Source of the DNA: Calliopum simillimum
Lineage: Eukaryota; Arthropoda; Insecta; Diptera; Lauxaniidae
Assembly (NCBI GenBank): GCA_951812925.1
Contig: OX638370.1
Span: forward strand, 30,433,964 to 30,497,963
Length of the DNA stretch: 64,000 bases
Direction: 5' to 3'
The position numbers were made by a program, and so were the translations under genes. How positions within the stretch are numbered: position 1 is the first letter of the stretch; each line of letters starts with the position of its first letter. Under the pieces are notes generated by a model. It was not told the DNA's origin. It was given only the letters and a program-made list of their open reading frames with translations, and did not search any database. Positions 20,271-30,862 of the stretch are shown here, piece after piece.

Positions 20271-20874
20271 CTTTATTCATTTGAAAAAGTTCGATTACTC
20301 GTAGTTCGCTCTGCTCGGGAATTGATTCTAGACTGAATCATGATTCTATTGCGTTTACTTTGAATATAATCCAAATTCAATTTTTTATATCTTTTTTTTT
20401 TTTTTTCTCTGGTAAAAAATGCGTACCACACGCACTTACGCATTCATATAGTTGCGCTGTGATTAAAAATTTATTTGTTGTAATTAATAGTTTTCCGTCA
20501 ATTCGATTATCTACTTCAGATAAGTAAATATTTGTGTTTTTTCTAGAATATATTTTGCGAATTTTAGTATTGAAAAAAAATTTTGAGATTGTAATGTCGC
20601 AAGTTTCTTCTTTTAAGTCAATTTAGTTATGCTAAATAAAGCACAAACCAAGTTGGCTTATCATTTGTACATCCGCATCCGTAGTGCGGAAGTTCCACAC
20701 GAAATCATACCTCCGCCTCCGCATCTGCCTCCGCAAATTTCGATTCGATAAAACGGAGGTAGTAACACCCATTTTAAAGTGAAAAATCACGAATTAAGTA
20801 GGTACCATTTCAAATGATTTTTTATCAAATCCTCAAAATTAAGGTAGGCTGTTATACACTGACTTCCAAATAAC

Positions 20875-21001
20875 TAGTGATGAGCAAAATTAGTCTTGGC
20901 ATTGAGTCTTGTTCTTGGCCTTGGTAAGACGCTGATATTTTTGCAAGATCAAGACCAAGACTGCTATGGTCTTGGTCTTGGTCTTGGTTTGCTCATCACT
21001 A
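20875..21001. mobile_element. hAT-type MITE built of TCTTGG hexamers
   Basis: Terminal inverted repeats TAGTGATGAGCAAA / TTTGCTCATCACTA. Flanks are CAAATAAC (20867-20874) and CAAACAAC (21002-21009), an 8-bp target duplication with one later change. Copy A of the duplication has the single empty site CAAACAAC near 14296. The interior is almost entirely TCTTGG/CCAAGA units. TIR sequence and duplication length fit the hAT superfamily. Confidence 0.85.
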
Positions 21002-21600
21002 CAAACAACATGTATTGCATGTATGCATACTATATTTTATTTAATTAGTTTCTTAAGAAATTCTTATTTACATTTAAAGCTAAAATTAATTTAAAGCTCG
21101 AATTTTATTAATTTTCAAAGAATTTTTGCTCTTCCGATCCGCATTCGTCATGTTTTGAAACTCCGCCTCTGCATCCGCCTCCACGTAAATGACTTCCGTT
21201 ACAATCCTTGTAGATACATATACAGAGCTTTTTGGTTTCCGGGGTATAAGAAATTTCTTTTATTAGTTTTATGAAAAACCACAATTTCAGCCCTGAATTG
21301 AAAAAGTTCTACTCTACTCCACGAAACTTGCAATTCAATAGATTTTCAGCGAATAACTGGAGAAACTCGCGCTCATAGATGATATAAATATGTAGACAGA
21401 ACTGCAGTCAAAGTTCAAGGAGCCGCTTTCTAGAAGTTGAAACAAAAATACGGAATCCCGATTTATCAAAAATGCATGTATTCTTGCCACCAAGCCCTTT
21501 GAAATGTAGGCAGAACCTACTAACGACAGTACTATGTATTTCAGAAGGATCAGGCATGAAAAACGCCATGAAGAAAACAAAGAAAATGTCAATTCAACCA

Positions 21601-22317
21601 ATGTCGACAGTACTATAGTTTCATGACAGACGAATCTATCCAGCATGAAAGTATGCAGTGGAATCCTTCATTTATTTGTGTAACGCCATAACACCCGGCG
21701 TTCTATGGTCGAATCAGCAAAGCGCAAGGATCTTTCGCTCAAATCTGTATTGTCTGACCATTGTTGCCATATTCACAGTTACATATAACTGTAAATTACA
21801 GTTTTTTTGGTAGGTTTACAGTTTTTTTAATTGATCTCTTAAAGAGCTAAATAAATTAATAAAAATTAAATTTAGAAAAGTAACGGGTACGACAAATAGG
21901 GTATGTTTCCGTTGAGACACCCTGTTGTTATAGGCTTTCTGTAGAGAATCGATTCTTTTGAAAATTAAGAGAAAAATCAATATACAGGGTGGTTGGGGTT
22001 TAGTTGAATACCGGAAAATGTAAGATTTCTGGGACAATTCTGAATAACTATTCTTAGTTCCATTTTTCGAAATTCGCAAAACTGACAGAGATACAGCCAT
22101 CGAAAGATCGGGTTATAGCTTCATGAAAATCAGTATTAGTTCGGAATCCCTTGACGGATTTTAATAATACAGATTTTTTTTTTAAAGCACTTCAAAATCT
22201 GTATAATAAATACATAGTTTTGGTAACAAATTATGAAAGCTAAATTTATTTCCTTACATTTCCTGATTTTCTTCATTAGCATATTCTTTTATAGGAAAAT
22301 AAACAAGTAAGCCAAAG
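21601..22317. other. Unassigned; contains a dispersed repeat end
   Basis: 21981-22070 (TATACAGGGTGGTTGGGG ... TTTCTGGGACAATTC) matches the inverse of 4832-4912. The rest is AT-rich without recognisable coding sequence. Confidence 0.4.
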
Positions 22318-22597
22318 GCCTTTCCGTTGACCGATTTCGCTCATTTTCAATCCTACGAGCTAATTTTGATGACAGAGGCAGTGTACCAATTTTCATTGGA
22401 CTATCTTGCTCAGTTTTCCCAAAAAATGTATTTCCACGCACATCCAGCCAGACAGACGGATACAGCTACTTATATCGACTCAGGAGGTGAAGCTGATCAA
22501 GAATATACATACTTTTCCATATCTGCCACGTGTTCTTCTCTGCGTTACAAACTGAAGGACAAAGTGAATAAGTATACCCTCGGTGTAGGGTATAAAA
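22318..22597 (-). mobile_element. DINE-1/Helentron-type element, 5' part only
   Basis: On the minus strand it runs from the 5' end TATACCCTACACC (22594) through GATCAGCTTCACCTCC and CAGCCAGACAGACGG to GTCAACGGAAAGG. The 3' half is missing. Confidence 0.75.
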
Positions 22598-22807
22598 AAG
22601 AAATCTCCAAGCCTTCACGCACGAAGTAATGTTAATCGAAAAAAAATGACGAAGTGCAAATAACAATGCACAAGCCTACTTAAGTGACACCTCATCTATC
22701 TTGTTTATGTTTATTTTATGAAGCTTTTAATTTTTAGAAAGAATATGTGATGAAATAGTGTGCTCGTGCTAGTTTCGACGATATAACCATCAGAAAATCC
22801 AGATATA

Positions 22808-24008
22808 TGGGAAGGTGGAGAATTGTGAGCCATGGGGAATCGTGAGACATTGCAATATTTCGGCAGCATTTGATGATAGATACTTAAACACAACTATCAA
22901 CGTAGTCTCTTAGTCTAGCATATTTGTATGTACATGGGTAGTTGACCAGTGTACGCGTATAATTTGCTCTTTTTTACGATACCCTCCCGAAAATAAGTTC
23001 CTGCACAGCTTTCTCAGCGTTCTTGATTTGCATCAACGTACATGAACGTATCGCTACGAATCAACTCAGGTAAATATGCTTATTATTTTCGTTGGACCTT
23101 GGTCTTTCAACATGCTAAAGGAATTTTGCATGACATTTCAACAAGTCAGTTACTTACCGCCGTGCTGCAATGGCTTTAAAAAAGGAAAAAGCTTTTTTCC
23201 ACATAAAAATTTTTTTTTTTTCAGTGTAATTTTTTTTTTTCAGTGTATTTTTTTTTTTTTTTTGAAAAGCTCATACCTTTTTGCACTAACCCTGAAAATG
23301 TCACTAAAAATCCGAGGAGCTATGAATTTTCAAATATATGGGGATCCAAGAGTTAGATCGAAATTCCTGTGGCCACTTGGAGTTTCTCGGAACTTCAGAA
23401 AAGCATTTTATCACAGTTGTATACATGTCAAATACTAACTTTTCACCAATTTTCATAATTTTTATTGGAGATGTTAACCCAAACCTTACTCGAACAACAC
23501 AAATATTGACTCATTAATAACAATTCCCTTCGTGCCGCCACGTCATTCATGAATTGTACCACGTGCTATATTCAAGCCCGTGCACACGGGGGGTGTTTTG
23601 GGGGTTCAAGCCCCCAGGAAGATATTTTACCCATATATAACGGTACAAAACAAGTGTTTAGCATAGTGCTCCCTCCTTTTTTTGTATGAAAAACCCCACA
23701 AGAGCAAATCCTGCGCGCGGTGCTGTGCCGTTACATGTTCAAGTTGAAAGACGCAAATATTGATGTTTTAACTGCATCAACTGCGGTGGCTCACAATTCC
23801 CCATCATTTTTGGAAATCTCGAAAACATTGATTTTTTGCAAACAACCAAAACTTGAAAAAAGAAAACAAACAATAAAAAACTGTAATGGTAAAAATTTAC
23901 GTTTTTCCACGCAGAATACCATACCCTATTAAAATTTGCAAATTTTCTGATATTTGTTAAAGATTTCGAGCAAAATCAAATCGTGGTTCACAATTCCCCA
24001 CCTTCCCC
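22808..24008. mobile_element. Putative 1.2-kb TIR element
   Basis: GGGAAGGTGGAGAATTGTGA at the left is mirrored by TTCACAATTCCCCACCTTCC at the right, with TA at each edge. A third copy of CACAATTCCCCA lies inside at 23797. The interior has a long poly-T region (23210-23265) and no recognised transposase. Superfamily is not clear. Confidence 0.5.
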
Positions 24009-24019
24009 TACTTGTACCA

Positions 24020-24830
24020 AACTTTAAGCCTCTTCTGGAGTATTACCGTGAGCATAAGCCAGCGAATCATCTGCGAAAAGAATGCATGTTGAACCGTTAA
24101 AAGTATACGGGAAATCGTGAATGAAAGTACTTGAGATGAGAAGCCATTATTGCACCCTGTGGGATACCACTTCTTATAACGCCATACTCTGAAGAAACAT
24201 GATTTATATTTACAAACAACTTTCTATCATTCAAAAAGCTATGTAAAATTTTACTGAACGACGGATCAATGCCAATCATCATAAGCTTATAGATAATACC
24301 GTTATGATAAGCCTTATCAAAAGCTTTTTCTATAACCAAAGACACTGCAACCGTGCATTTTCGCCGCCGAAGTTTAAGGATTAAGTAGTCATTTTCAAAC
24401 TTTAAAAGAGCATGCACAGCAGAATGCTGCTTTTTAAACCGAAACGTCAACACATTCATCCATTTTATCCAAAATTACTCGTTCCAAAAGTTTTCCAAAA
24501 TTTGATAGTAAGGAAATTGGTCTGAAGTTATTGGGGGTTATCGTGAATCAAGATTCCCGGGGAATTTTCTTAAACTGCAATACAGAATTCACGGCAGTCC
24601 GAGAAAATTCCCTGGGAAACTTGATTTTCTCGGACTGCCGTGCATTCTCTATTGCAGTTTAAGAAAATTCCCCGGGAATCTTGATTCACGATAACCCACA
24701 TTGACTTCATAACAGTTTGGTTTCTTCTGAATTGGAATTACTTACTTTAGCAATTTTCCAGGAGTTTGGAAAATATCCATTGTTAATGCAACTGTTGAAA
24801 ATTATTGCTCAGGGCTATACAGTGCCGCAG
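24020..24830 (-). pseudogene. Jockey/R1-like reverse transcriptase fragment
   Basis: On the minus strand it reads GYFPNSWKIAKVIPIQKK, then (after the MITE) NFRPISLLSNFGKLLERVI, HSAVHALLKFEN, EKAFDKAYHNGIIYKL, FLNDRKLFVNINHVSSEYG and SGIPQGAIMAS. After a frameshift it continues DFPYTFNGSTC, ILFADDSLAYAHG. The FADD catalytic pair is intact, but the frame is broken at least twice and both ends of the element are missing. Confidence 0.8.
24533..24699. repeat. GGGTTATCG-family MITE inside the reverse transcriptase
   Basis: 167 bp, longer than the 107-bp family form because the inner arm is doubled. It is flanked by ATT on both sides. Removing the element and one ATT restores the host reading EVNNFRPISLL, which proves the 3-bp target duplication. 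Confidence 0.9.
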
Positions 24831-25032
24831 TCAAAAGTGAACTAGTCTACTTTCAGGATGTATGCGTTATGTTTGAAAAAAGCGTTTTCTGCACTTTAAA
24901 TCAAGGATTACTCTGATCTCAGACGTGATGGAGCAAATCGGAGGTCATATTCGGATTCAGCGAGCAAAAGTCTATAAAAATCACCTACTCTGATCTCTTA
25001 CTTTTTTTCATCGCAGGACAGTGTTATCAAAA

Positions 25033-25880
25033 GAAAAATTGATTTTCTTAACTCACTGTAAACAAAACAAATAGCATTTGTACAATAAAAAGTTGTGAGT
25101 ATGTTTATGCTAAAAAATGTCAAACTTTATTATGGTGTTGCCAGATTTTAGCTATTGACATTAATGGCTTTTACAATGCACTCCAAGCTTGTCTGGGAGT
25201 GTTTTGAACTTCTTCAAGCCCTAGCCATGAGGAATGAAGTTACTCTAGTTTGGATACCAGGGCACGAGGGGCATGAAGGCAACGAAAGGGCAGACTGCTT
25301 GGCCAAGAGGGGCGCACTCAATACTTTCATAGGCCCAGAACCCTTCTGCGGAGTAAACAACAGTTTTAAAAATAACCTAATACGCGAATGGGAAAAGAAA
25401 AGCCTCTCCGATCACTGGAGAGCCAAAGAAGGTATGCGACAGGCGAAGAGGCTGATCGATCCAAAACAAGTTAAGGCTGAAGCTGTTCTAAATCTCAGCG
25501 GAAAAGATATAAAAACGTACAGTGAAATAATGACAGGTCACTGTAAACTTAATTATCACCTAAAAAAGATGGGTTTGGTAGACGATGACTCCTGTAGACT
25601 CTGCTTAGAGGACTTGGAAACAGCAGAGCATGTGCTATGTGCATGCTGCGTTTAGACGCAGAATTAAGTATCAAGGAGCTGAGATTTTAGATCCAGGTGA
25701 CATAGGTAAAATTAATCCCATGGCAGTAACAAGATTTATAGATAGTCTGGAACTGTTTTGATTAGGGAAAGAGGCTGTACAAAAGATCTTTTAGGTCGCA
25801 GTACAATCTAGAGCCTTTGAAATAATAATAATAATAATAGTGTTGCCAGTTCCCGAAACATAAATAGTGCCCCTCTTATT
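25033..25880. mobile_element. Right arm of the long-TIR mariner, split by a LINE
   Basis: 25033-25163 (TTGATTTTCTTAACTCACTG ... GCTATTGACATTA) matches the right arm of the element at 922-1652. It resumes at 25838 with AGTGTTGCCAGTTCCCGAAA and ends near 25878. The intervening 675 bp are a LINE 3' end. No left arm was found. Confidence 0.8.
25164..25838 (+). mobile_element. LINE 3' fragment with RNase H and (AAT)n tail
   Basis: An open frame from near the left edge reads VTLVWIPGHEGHEGNERADCLAKRG (the C-terminal RNase H motif with its last Asp), then MTGHCKLNYHLKKMGL and a CRLCLEDLETAEHVLCAC Cys/His-type knuckle. It is frameshifted at about 25655 but continues to 25760. It ends in GAAATAATAATAATAATAAT. 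The RNase H and the TAA-type tail suggest the I or a related clade. Confidence 0.8.
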
Positions 25881-26657
25881 GTATGTTTTATAGAAAACAA
25901 ATTTTGTGAGATTGTTAAATGGTAAGTTGTGGAGTCATATTTGTGGATGTCGAATATATTCGACATTAACCTCCAAAGAATGTTTTTTTTTTTGTATTTA
26001 TGTAAGAAAAAAATATGAAGTTTACTAGATATTATAGTATTTTTTCTTTGGATTTTCACAGAAAATGCCTTCATCTATAAGATTAGATAAAATAAGATCA
26101 GCTTTAAGCCTTACTCCAGGCTGATTCTGATTTTGAAGTTGAATCGGTGGATGAAAACGAAGTAGAATTTGATGTACCACAAGTACAATCAAGAGCTCTT
26201 GAGTTAGTCGAACATGCAGCTGCTTCAACGGAAAATTATAACGCACCGGAGAACATTGAACTAGATTTACCAGATATTATCCCTATTCTTGTTCTCTCAG
26301 GTTGCTTGGACCGGGTTCAACAATTTGACCTGAGCTGTCCATAGGAAAAATATCATCAATGACATGAATTTCCGAAGCAGAACCGCCTATTTTGGTCAAA
26401 TCAGCAGGAGTAATATCCGGTTAATCTAATGGAACGTACGATGATTCGTTATAATTGCTCGACTGACTTAAGATCTCTTGATTGTATTTATAGCACATCA
26501 AATCCTACTTTGTTTTCATCCACCGGTTCATCTTCAACGTCAGAATTAGCCTCAAATAAGGATAAAATCTGAACATATTTAATCGCATCCTTTGGATGAA
26601 CACATTTTCTGCGAAAATATACAGAAAAAATGCTATATCTAGTAAACTTCATATTTT

Positions 26658-28855
26658 TATACCCTACACCAAAGGGTATATTCACTTTGTCCTTCCGTTT
26701 GTAACGCAGAGAAGGAGGCGTGGCAGATATAGAAAAGTATATATATTCTTGATCAGCGTAACCTCCTGAGTCGATATAGCCATGTCCGTCTGTCTGTCTG
26801 GCTGGGTGGCTGGGTGGCTGGCTGTGTGCGGAAATACATTTTTTGGGAAAACTAAGCAAGATAATTCAATGAAATTTGGAACACTGCCTCCGTTGTCAAA
26901 GTTAGCTCGGGGGATTGAAAATGAGCAAAATCGGTCAACGGACACGCCTACCGCCCATACAATAAATATCTTTAAAATGCAAATTTTGGAGTTTTTTCAC
27001 AACAATGCAACCAAAATACACATAAATACTACGAAATGTCAGCGCAAGCTCTGAGCAAAAACTGGTCGAATTCCGACAAGAGGGCGTGGCACCTCTCATA
27101 TAAGCAAAAGCTTCAAAACGCTATTCTGAAAGCGTTTTAAGAGATAATCGAACTAGATTTGACTCAGACACTAAAAACTATAAATGCAAACTTTAAGCAA
27201 AAACTGGATAAAATCGGACAAGAGAGCGCACAGTGTCGCGAGCCCATATATAGAGCGGCCAAAACTAGTAAAAGTTATCCGATTTTGATAAAATTTTGCA
27301 CAGTGATGCTTTTTGTTAAGATTATGAAAATATTAGAAAATGGGCGTGGTCCGCCCCTTTTTAAACTGACTCCCAGTACAAAAGTATTAGTATCAGGTGA
27401 TTTTTTTAAAGGTTTTTTATACCATTAAAAAAGCTAAATATTAACCTTTTAAATGCTTTTTGGTTTTTTACGATCGAATAAGAAGCAAAAAAGTAGCAGA
27501 TATAACTTAAAATTAAAGTGAAATATTTCAATTTAGGAAATTCACTCATTTTAGAAAGTAAAAAAAAGACTTACTTAAAATATTTGGTTTAAAAGCTAAG
27601 CAATTATAAAGATGAAACTTTTAGCTTTAAAATACTTTTTGATCTATTCTGATCGGTTAAGAAACAAAAAAGTAATGGACGTTAGAGTTCAAAGTTAATA
27701 TGATATATTTGCAATTTTGGTACTCGCTCGTTTTAAAAAACGAAAAAAAGGACTCTTAAAAATTACTTATCTTGGTCAATTTTTATCCTAGAAAGATGTT
27801 TTAAAAACCGAAATTTTCAAAATTGCATCAGCTTTAATTTTTGTTCAAAAATTTTTTTTTTCCGGCTAACGGTTTTAAAGTTATTTGTCAAAAAATGACT
27901 TTTTTGATCTTTAAACCCCCAAAAGGGGGGTTAAACCCCCTGTTGAGCTGAGGAACTTTTTTTTTTTGTAAGGTGACTATGGTCCAATAAACAACTGTGT
28001 CAAGTTTCAAGCCCGCAGCAATTTTTCTCTTTAAGATATTTAATTTTACTCCCCTAAGGATATTAATTTTTTATTGAATTTTAATCGAGGTCACTTTAGA
28101 AAATTAACGAAAAATAAAATTGGGGCACATTGGGGCACTTTTTTTTTTCATATGCTTGTACACTGCACTTACCTCTTTTGTTTCTAATTAAGGCAATAGG
28201 GTCTTTTGCGTCATTCTTTTTTTATGGTCTCCCAAAGTTTTCTTTAGAATTCACAAATAAGCAAAAAAACATAAGTATGTCCAATAAAGTAACTGTAAAC
28301 AAAAGGTTAATACAAAAATCTGCCCAAAAATTGCTCTACTACATAGAAAAAATATCATTTATTCCTAAAAAGTTAGTTTTAACTAAGGTATTTAGTAAAA
28401 TAGGCCTGCTTTAGATTTAAGAATCATGGAACGAAATTTTTTTTTTTTTGTGGCATTTATTCGACTTTTCCAAAACTCTAAGTTTACGTGGCTCGTACAA
28501 CTATGCTTTTAAGATATATTAATTTTTTTTTTTTAAATTTCTATTAGTTAAAGCATACTTAACAATATGTCATCCTTGATGAGTTTATATTTTGACTTCA
28601 ACTTTGACCCTTTTGGCCGCACTCGCGACACTGTGGAGCGTGGCTCCTCCCATATAAGCAAAAGCTATTCTGGAAACATTTTTTCAGATAATCCAACCAA
28701 ATTTCACTTAAATACTAAGAACTATAAAAGCAAACTCTGAAAAAAACCTGGGTGAATTCGGAGGGCGTGGCACCTCCCATATTAGCAAAATTTTCAAAAT
28801 ACTACTGTGTAGGGTATTTAATGTTTGGCCAGGCCAAAGGTTACACCCTTACTAG
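26658..28855 (+). mobile_element. DINE-1/Helentron-type element with complete ends, split
   Basis: Begins TATACCCTACACC at 26658 and ends GTGTAGGGTATTTAATG, hairpin TTTGGCCAGGCCAAA, 12 bases, CTAG (28852-28855), the canonical Helitron-type 3' end. The host sequence continues T-rich on both sides without duplication, as expected. A 1407-bp element interrupts it at 27229-28635. Confidence 0.85.
27229..28635. mobile_element. Transib-like non-autonomous element with RSS-like ends
   Basis: The element is flanked by a perfect 5-bp GC-rich duplication GAGCG (27224-27228, 28636-28640). Both ends start CACAGTGTCGCGAG. At the left, CACAGTG is followed by 23 bases and then CCAAAACTA; at the right (inverse), by 12 bases and then CCAAAAGGG. 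Five-base target duplications and CACWRTG ends are hallmarks of Transib transposons, the relatives of RAG1. No RAG1-like reading frame is present; the interior is AT-rich with a ~170-bp doublet (27425-27600, 27600-27770). Removal restores a continuous DINE-1-like sequence. Confidence 0.75.
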
Positions 28856-29078
28856 TTTTTCTTATATTCATCCAAAAAAAAAATTGCTCTGGAGGTCAAT
28901 GTCGAATATATTCGACATCCCCCAAAATCCAGATGGGCCACCTTAGATGATAATTATTGTTTTTCCCCTCTTAAGTACTATTATATTAGCCTCCATGCCA
29001 ATTTTCAGATTTTTTACTCCTCCTAAAATATTTTTGACACGGAGAAGGTTAAGTTGGCGAAACCTGTAGACAACAACA

Positions 29079-29342
29079 ATTGAGAAGTGGCCGTACCAAA
29101 GGACCTAAGTACCATTTCGAGGCAAAAGTAATGTCACACTTTTTATGTGCTTTATAGTCGGTTATTTGACTGTTATATTTTTTTCAACACAATAACATGA
29201 ATTTCACACTATCATGTAAATTTTTAGTGAAAACAAAAAACAATTTTATTAACTTCTAACGAAATGTCACCCGTTTCATATAACGACACTACTTTTGCCT
29301 CGAAATGGTACTTAGGCCCTTTGGTACGGCCACTCCTCAATT
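29079..29342. repeat. MITE with ~55-bp inverted repeats
   Basis: AATTGAGAAGTGGCCGTACC at the left and its inverse at the right, continuing through AAGTACCATTTCGAGGCAAA. 264 bp, no coding content. Its middle resembles 4745-4815. Confidence 0.75.
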
Positions 29343-30862
29343 CATCTCGGAAAAAAAGGCCATTTTAAGTATTTTTTTTTTTTTTTGATAATTTTTATTA
29401 GTAATATTTTCTTTAAATTTAATTACAATCAATTTGTAATTGATTTTATCAATATATAATATTCATATTTAATATAACTTGTCTTTTATAATAAAAGTTC
29501 ATTTAGTTTTTTTGTTTTTTTATAAATAAAACTTTAAACACGATATTAGTTAATGTAAAATAAAATAATATAAAAAAAATATACTAAAAAAATACAATAC
29601 AGCATAGCAAAAACACAATAAAAGAACAGCGGTTTAAAGGACGAAACACACGAAGTGTAAAATATAAAAATACAGTTGCTTAGTAAAAATTGTATTGTAA
29701 TTTATATGAAAAATAATAAAAAATAATAATAAATAAAAACAGTAAAATATAGAATAAATAAAATTATATATATTTTTTTTTAATACACTTATGCTAAATT
29801 GTTATGCTATTAATGTTTTTTTTTTTTTTTGCTTTTGGAATTTTAAAAATTTGCAACTACAATTTGTGTTTTGAAATTTTTTTGTTTCTTCTTTTTTGAG
29901 TGTAAGTAGATAATATTAATTTTTTTTCTAATTTTTATTTCTCTCATTAAGGAACGGTTTCACAATTTTAACTTCAAACTAAGTCAAACGAAAAACTTTA
30001 TATTCAATTGTTAGTTAAAGTTTTGGTTAATATACTGAATAACTGAATATTATGAAATCGTTCCATAAAATTATAAACATTTTTGCATTTAAAAAGAAAA
30101 CAATAAACTGGTTGATTTTTGTTGCAGCAATAATTTTATGTGTACATAATTTTTGTGGGTTTTTTCCTTTTAATATTTCAGTAAATTTTTAACTACTTTA
30201 ATATTTTATTTATTTATATTTCTTTTTTTTTATAATAAAAATATGTGTGTTTTGCATTTTGTTGTTGATAAATTAGTTAATTTTAACTAGAATTTTTTTC
30301 TTTTTTAGTAGTAGTGAGTTTAAAAACAATTTTTTAAGACACGAGAAGTAGGCTATAATGTTAAATTAAACTAATTATTTAATGAAAAAATAATTTTTTT
30401 ATTTAGCGTTTAGATTTTTATTTTCATGCAGTAAAAAGTGAAATTTTGAGGAATGTGTAAACAAGTTATTTAAAACTTCTATTCGAAAATATGGTGTCAT
30501 GGTAAGCATTGAATATTTTCGATTTTATTGTTTAATTTTCGCTGAATTTCATTAGCAACTGAAAACGACAGAGTTGACATTGCATTGAAACATTAAAATA
30601 TATAATAAAATACACTTAGAAATAATGTTGAAAATTTAACATCTTAGGAAATATTTGTGCAGTCGATTTGCAAAACCAGATAAATTTATTTTTCATGAAA
30701 ACTGAGATCTTTACATCATTGGACTCCCAATGGCGATATTTACAATTTAAACTTGAGTCAAGCTAACTGAAAGCCTTTGAAAATCAAGTTTCAAGTTACG
30801 TAGGTGTGCCAAACCCAAATAAAAACTAAAGTTGTAGAGACGTGCAAAACAAGCTGAGTTAA
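29343..30862. other. AT-rich region, no gene seen
   Basis: More than 1.5 kb of A/T runs without recognisable coding sequence. It lies downstream of aPKC on the minus strand and could contain distal 3' UTR, but no evidence in the sequence settles this. Confidence 0.35.

Larger units (their letters stand above)
18925..21600. repeat. Segmental duplication, copy B
   Basis: Direct repeat of 12190-14812, offset about 6.7 kb, with small indels throughout. The 5' gene flank runs on past the point where copy A is replaced by a LINE. See the two collagen-like genes and the hAT MITE for diagnostic differences. Confidence 0.9.
25946..28919. mobile_element. Long-TIR element hosting a nest of insertions
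   Basis: The ends are inverted copies: the 20-bp palindrome ATGTCGAATATATTCGACAT (25947-25966 and 28899-28918), then CCTCC and a T-rich tract. The arms continue inward for ~200 bp, to 26170 on the left and 26490 on the right. Both arms carry the start of a coding stretch: VDENEVEFDVPQVQSRALE on the plus strand at 26147, VDENKVGFDVL on the minus strand. An acidic N-terminus like this is seen in piggyBac-type transposases, and a TTAA abuts the left CCTCC (TCAA at the right). That assignment is tentative. A DINE-1-like element is inserted in the right arm. Confidence 0.6.
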
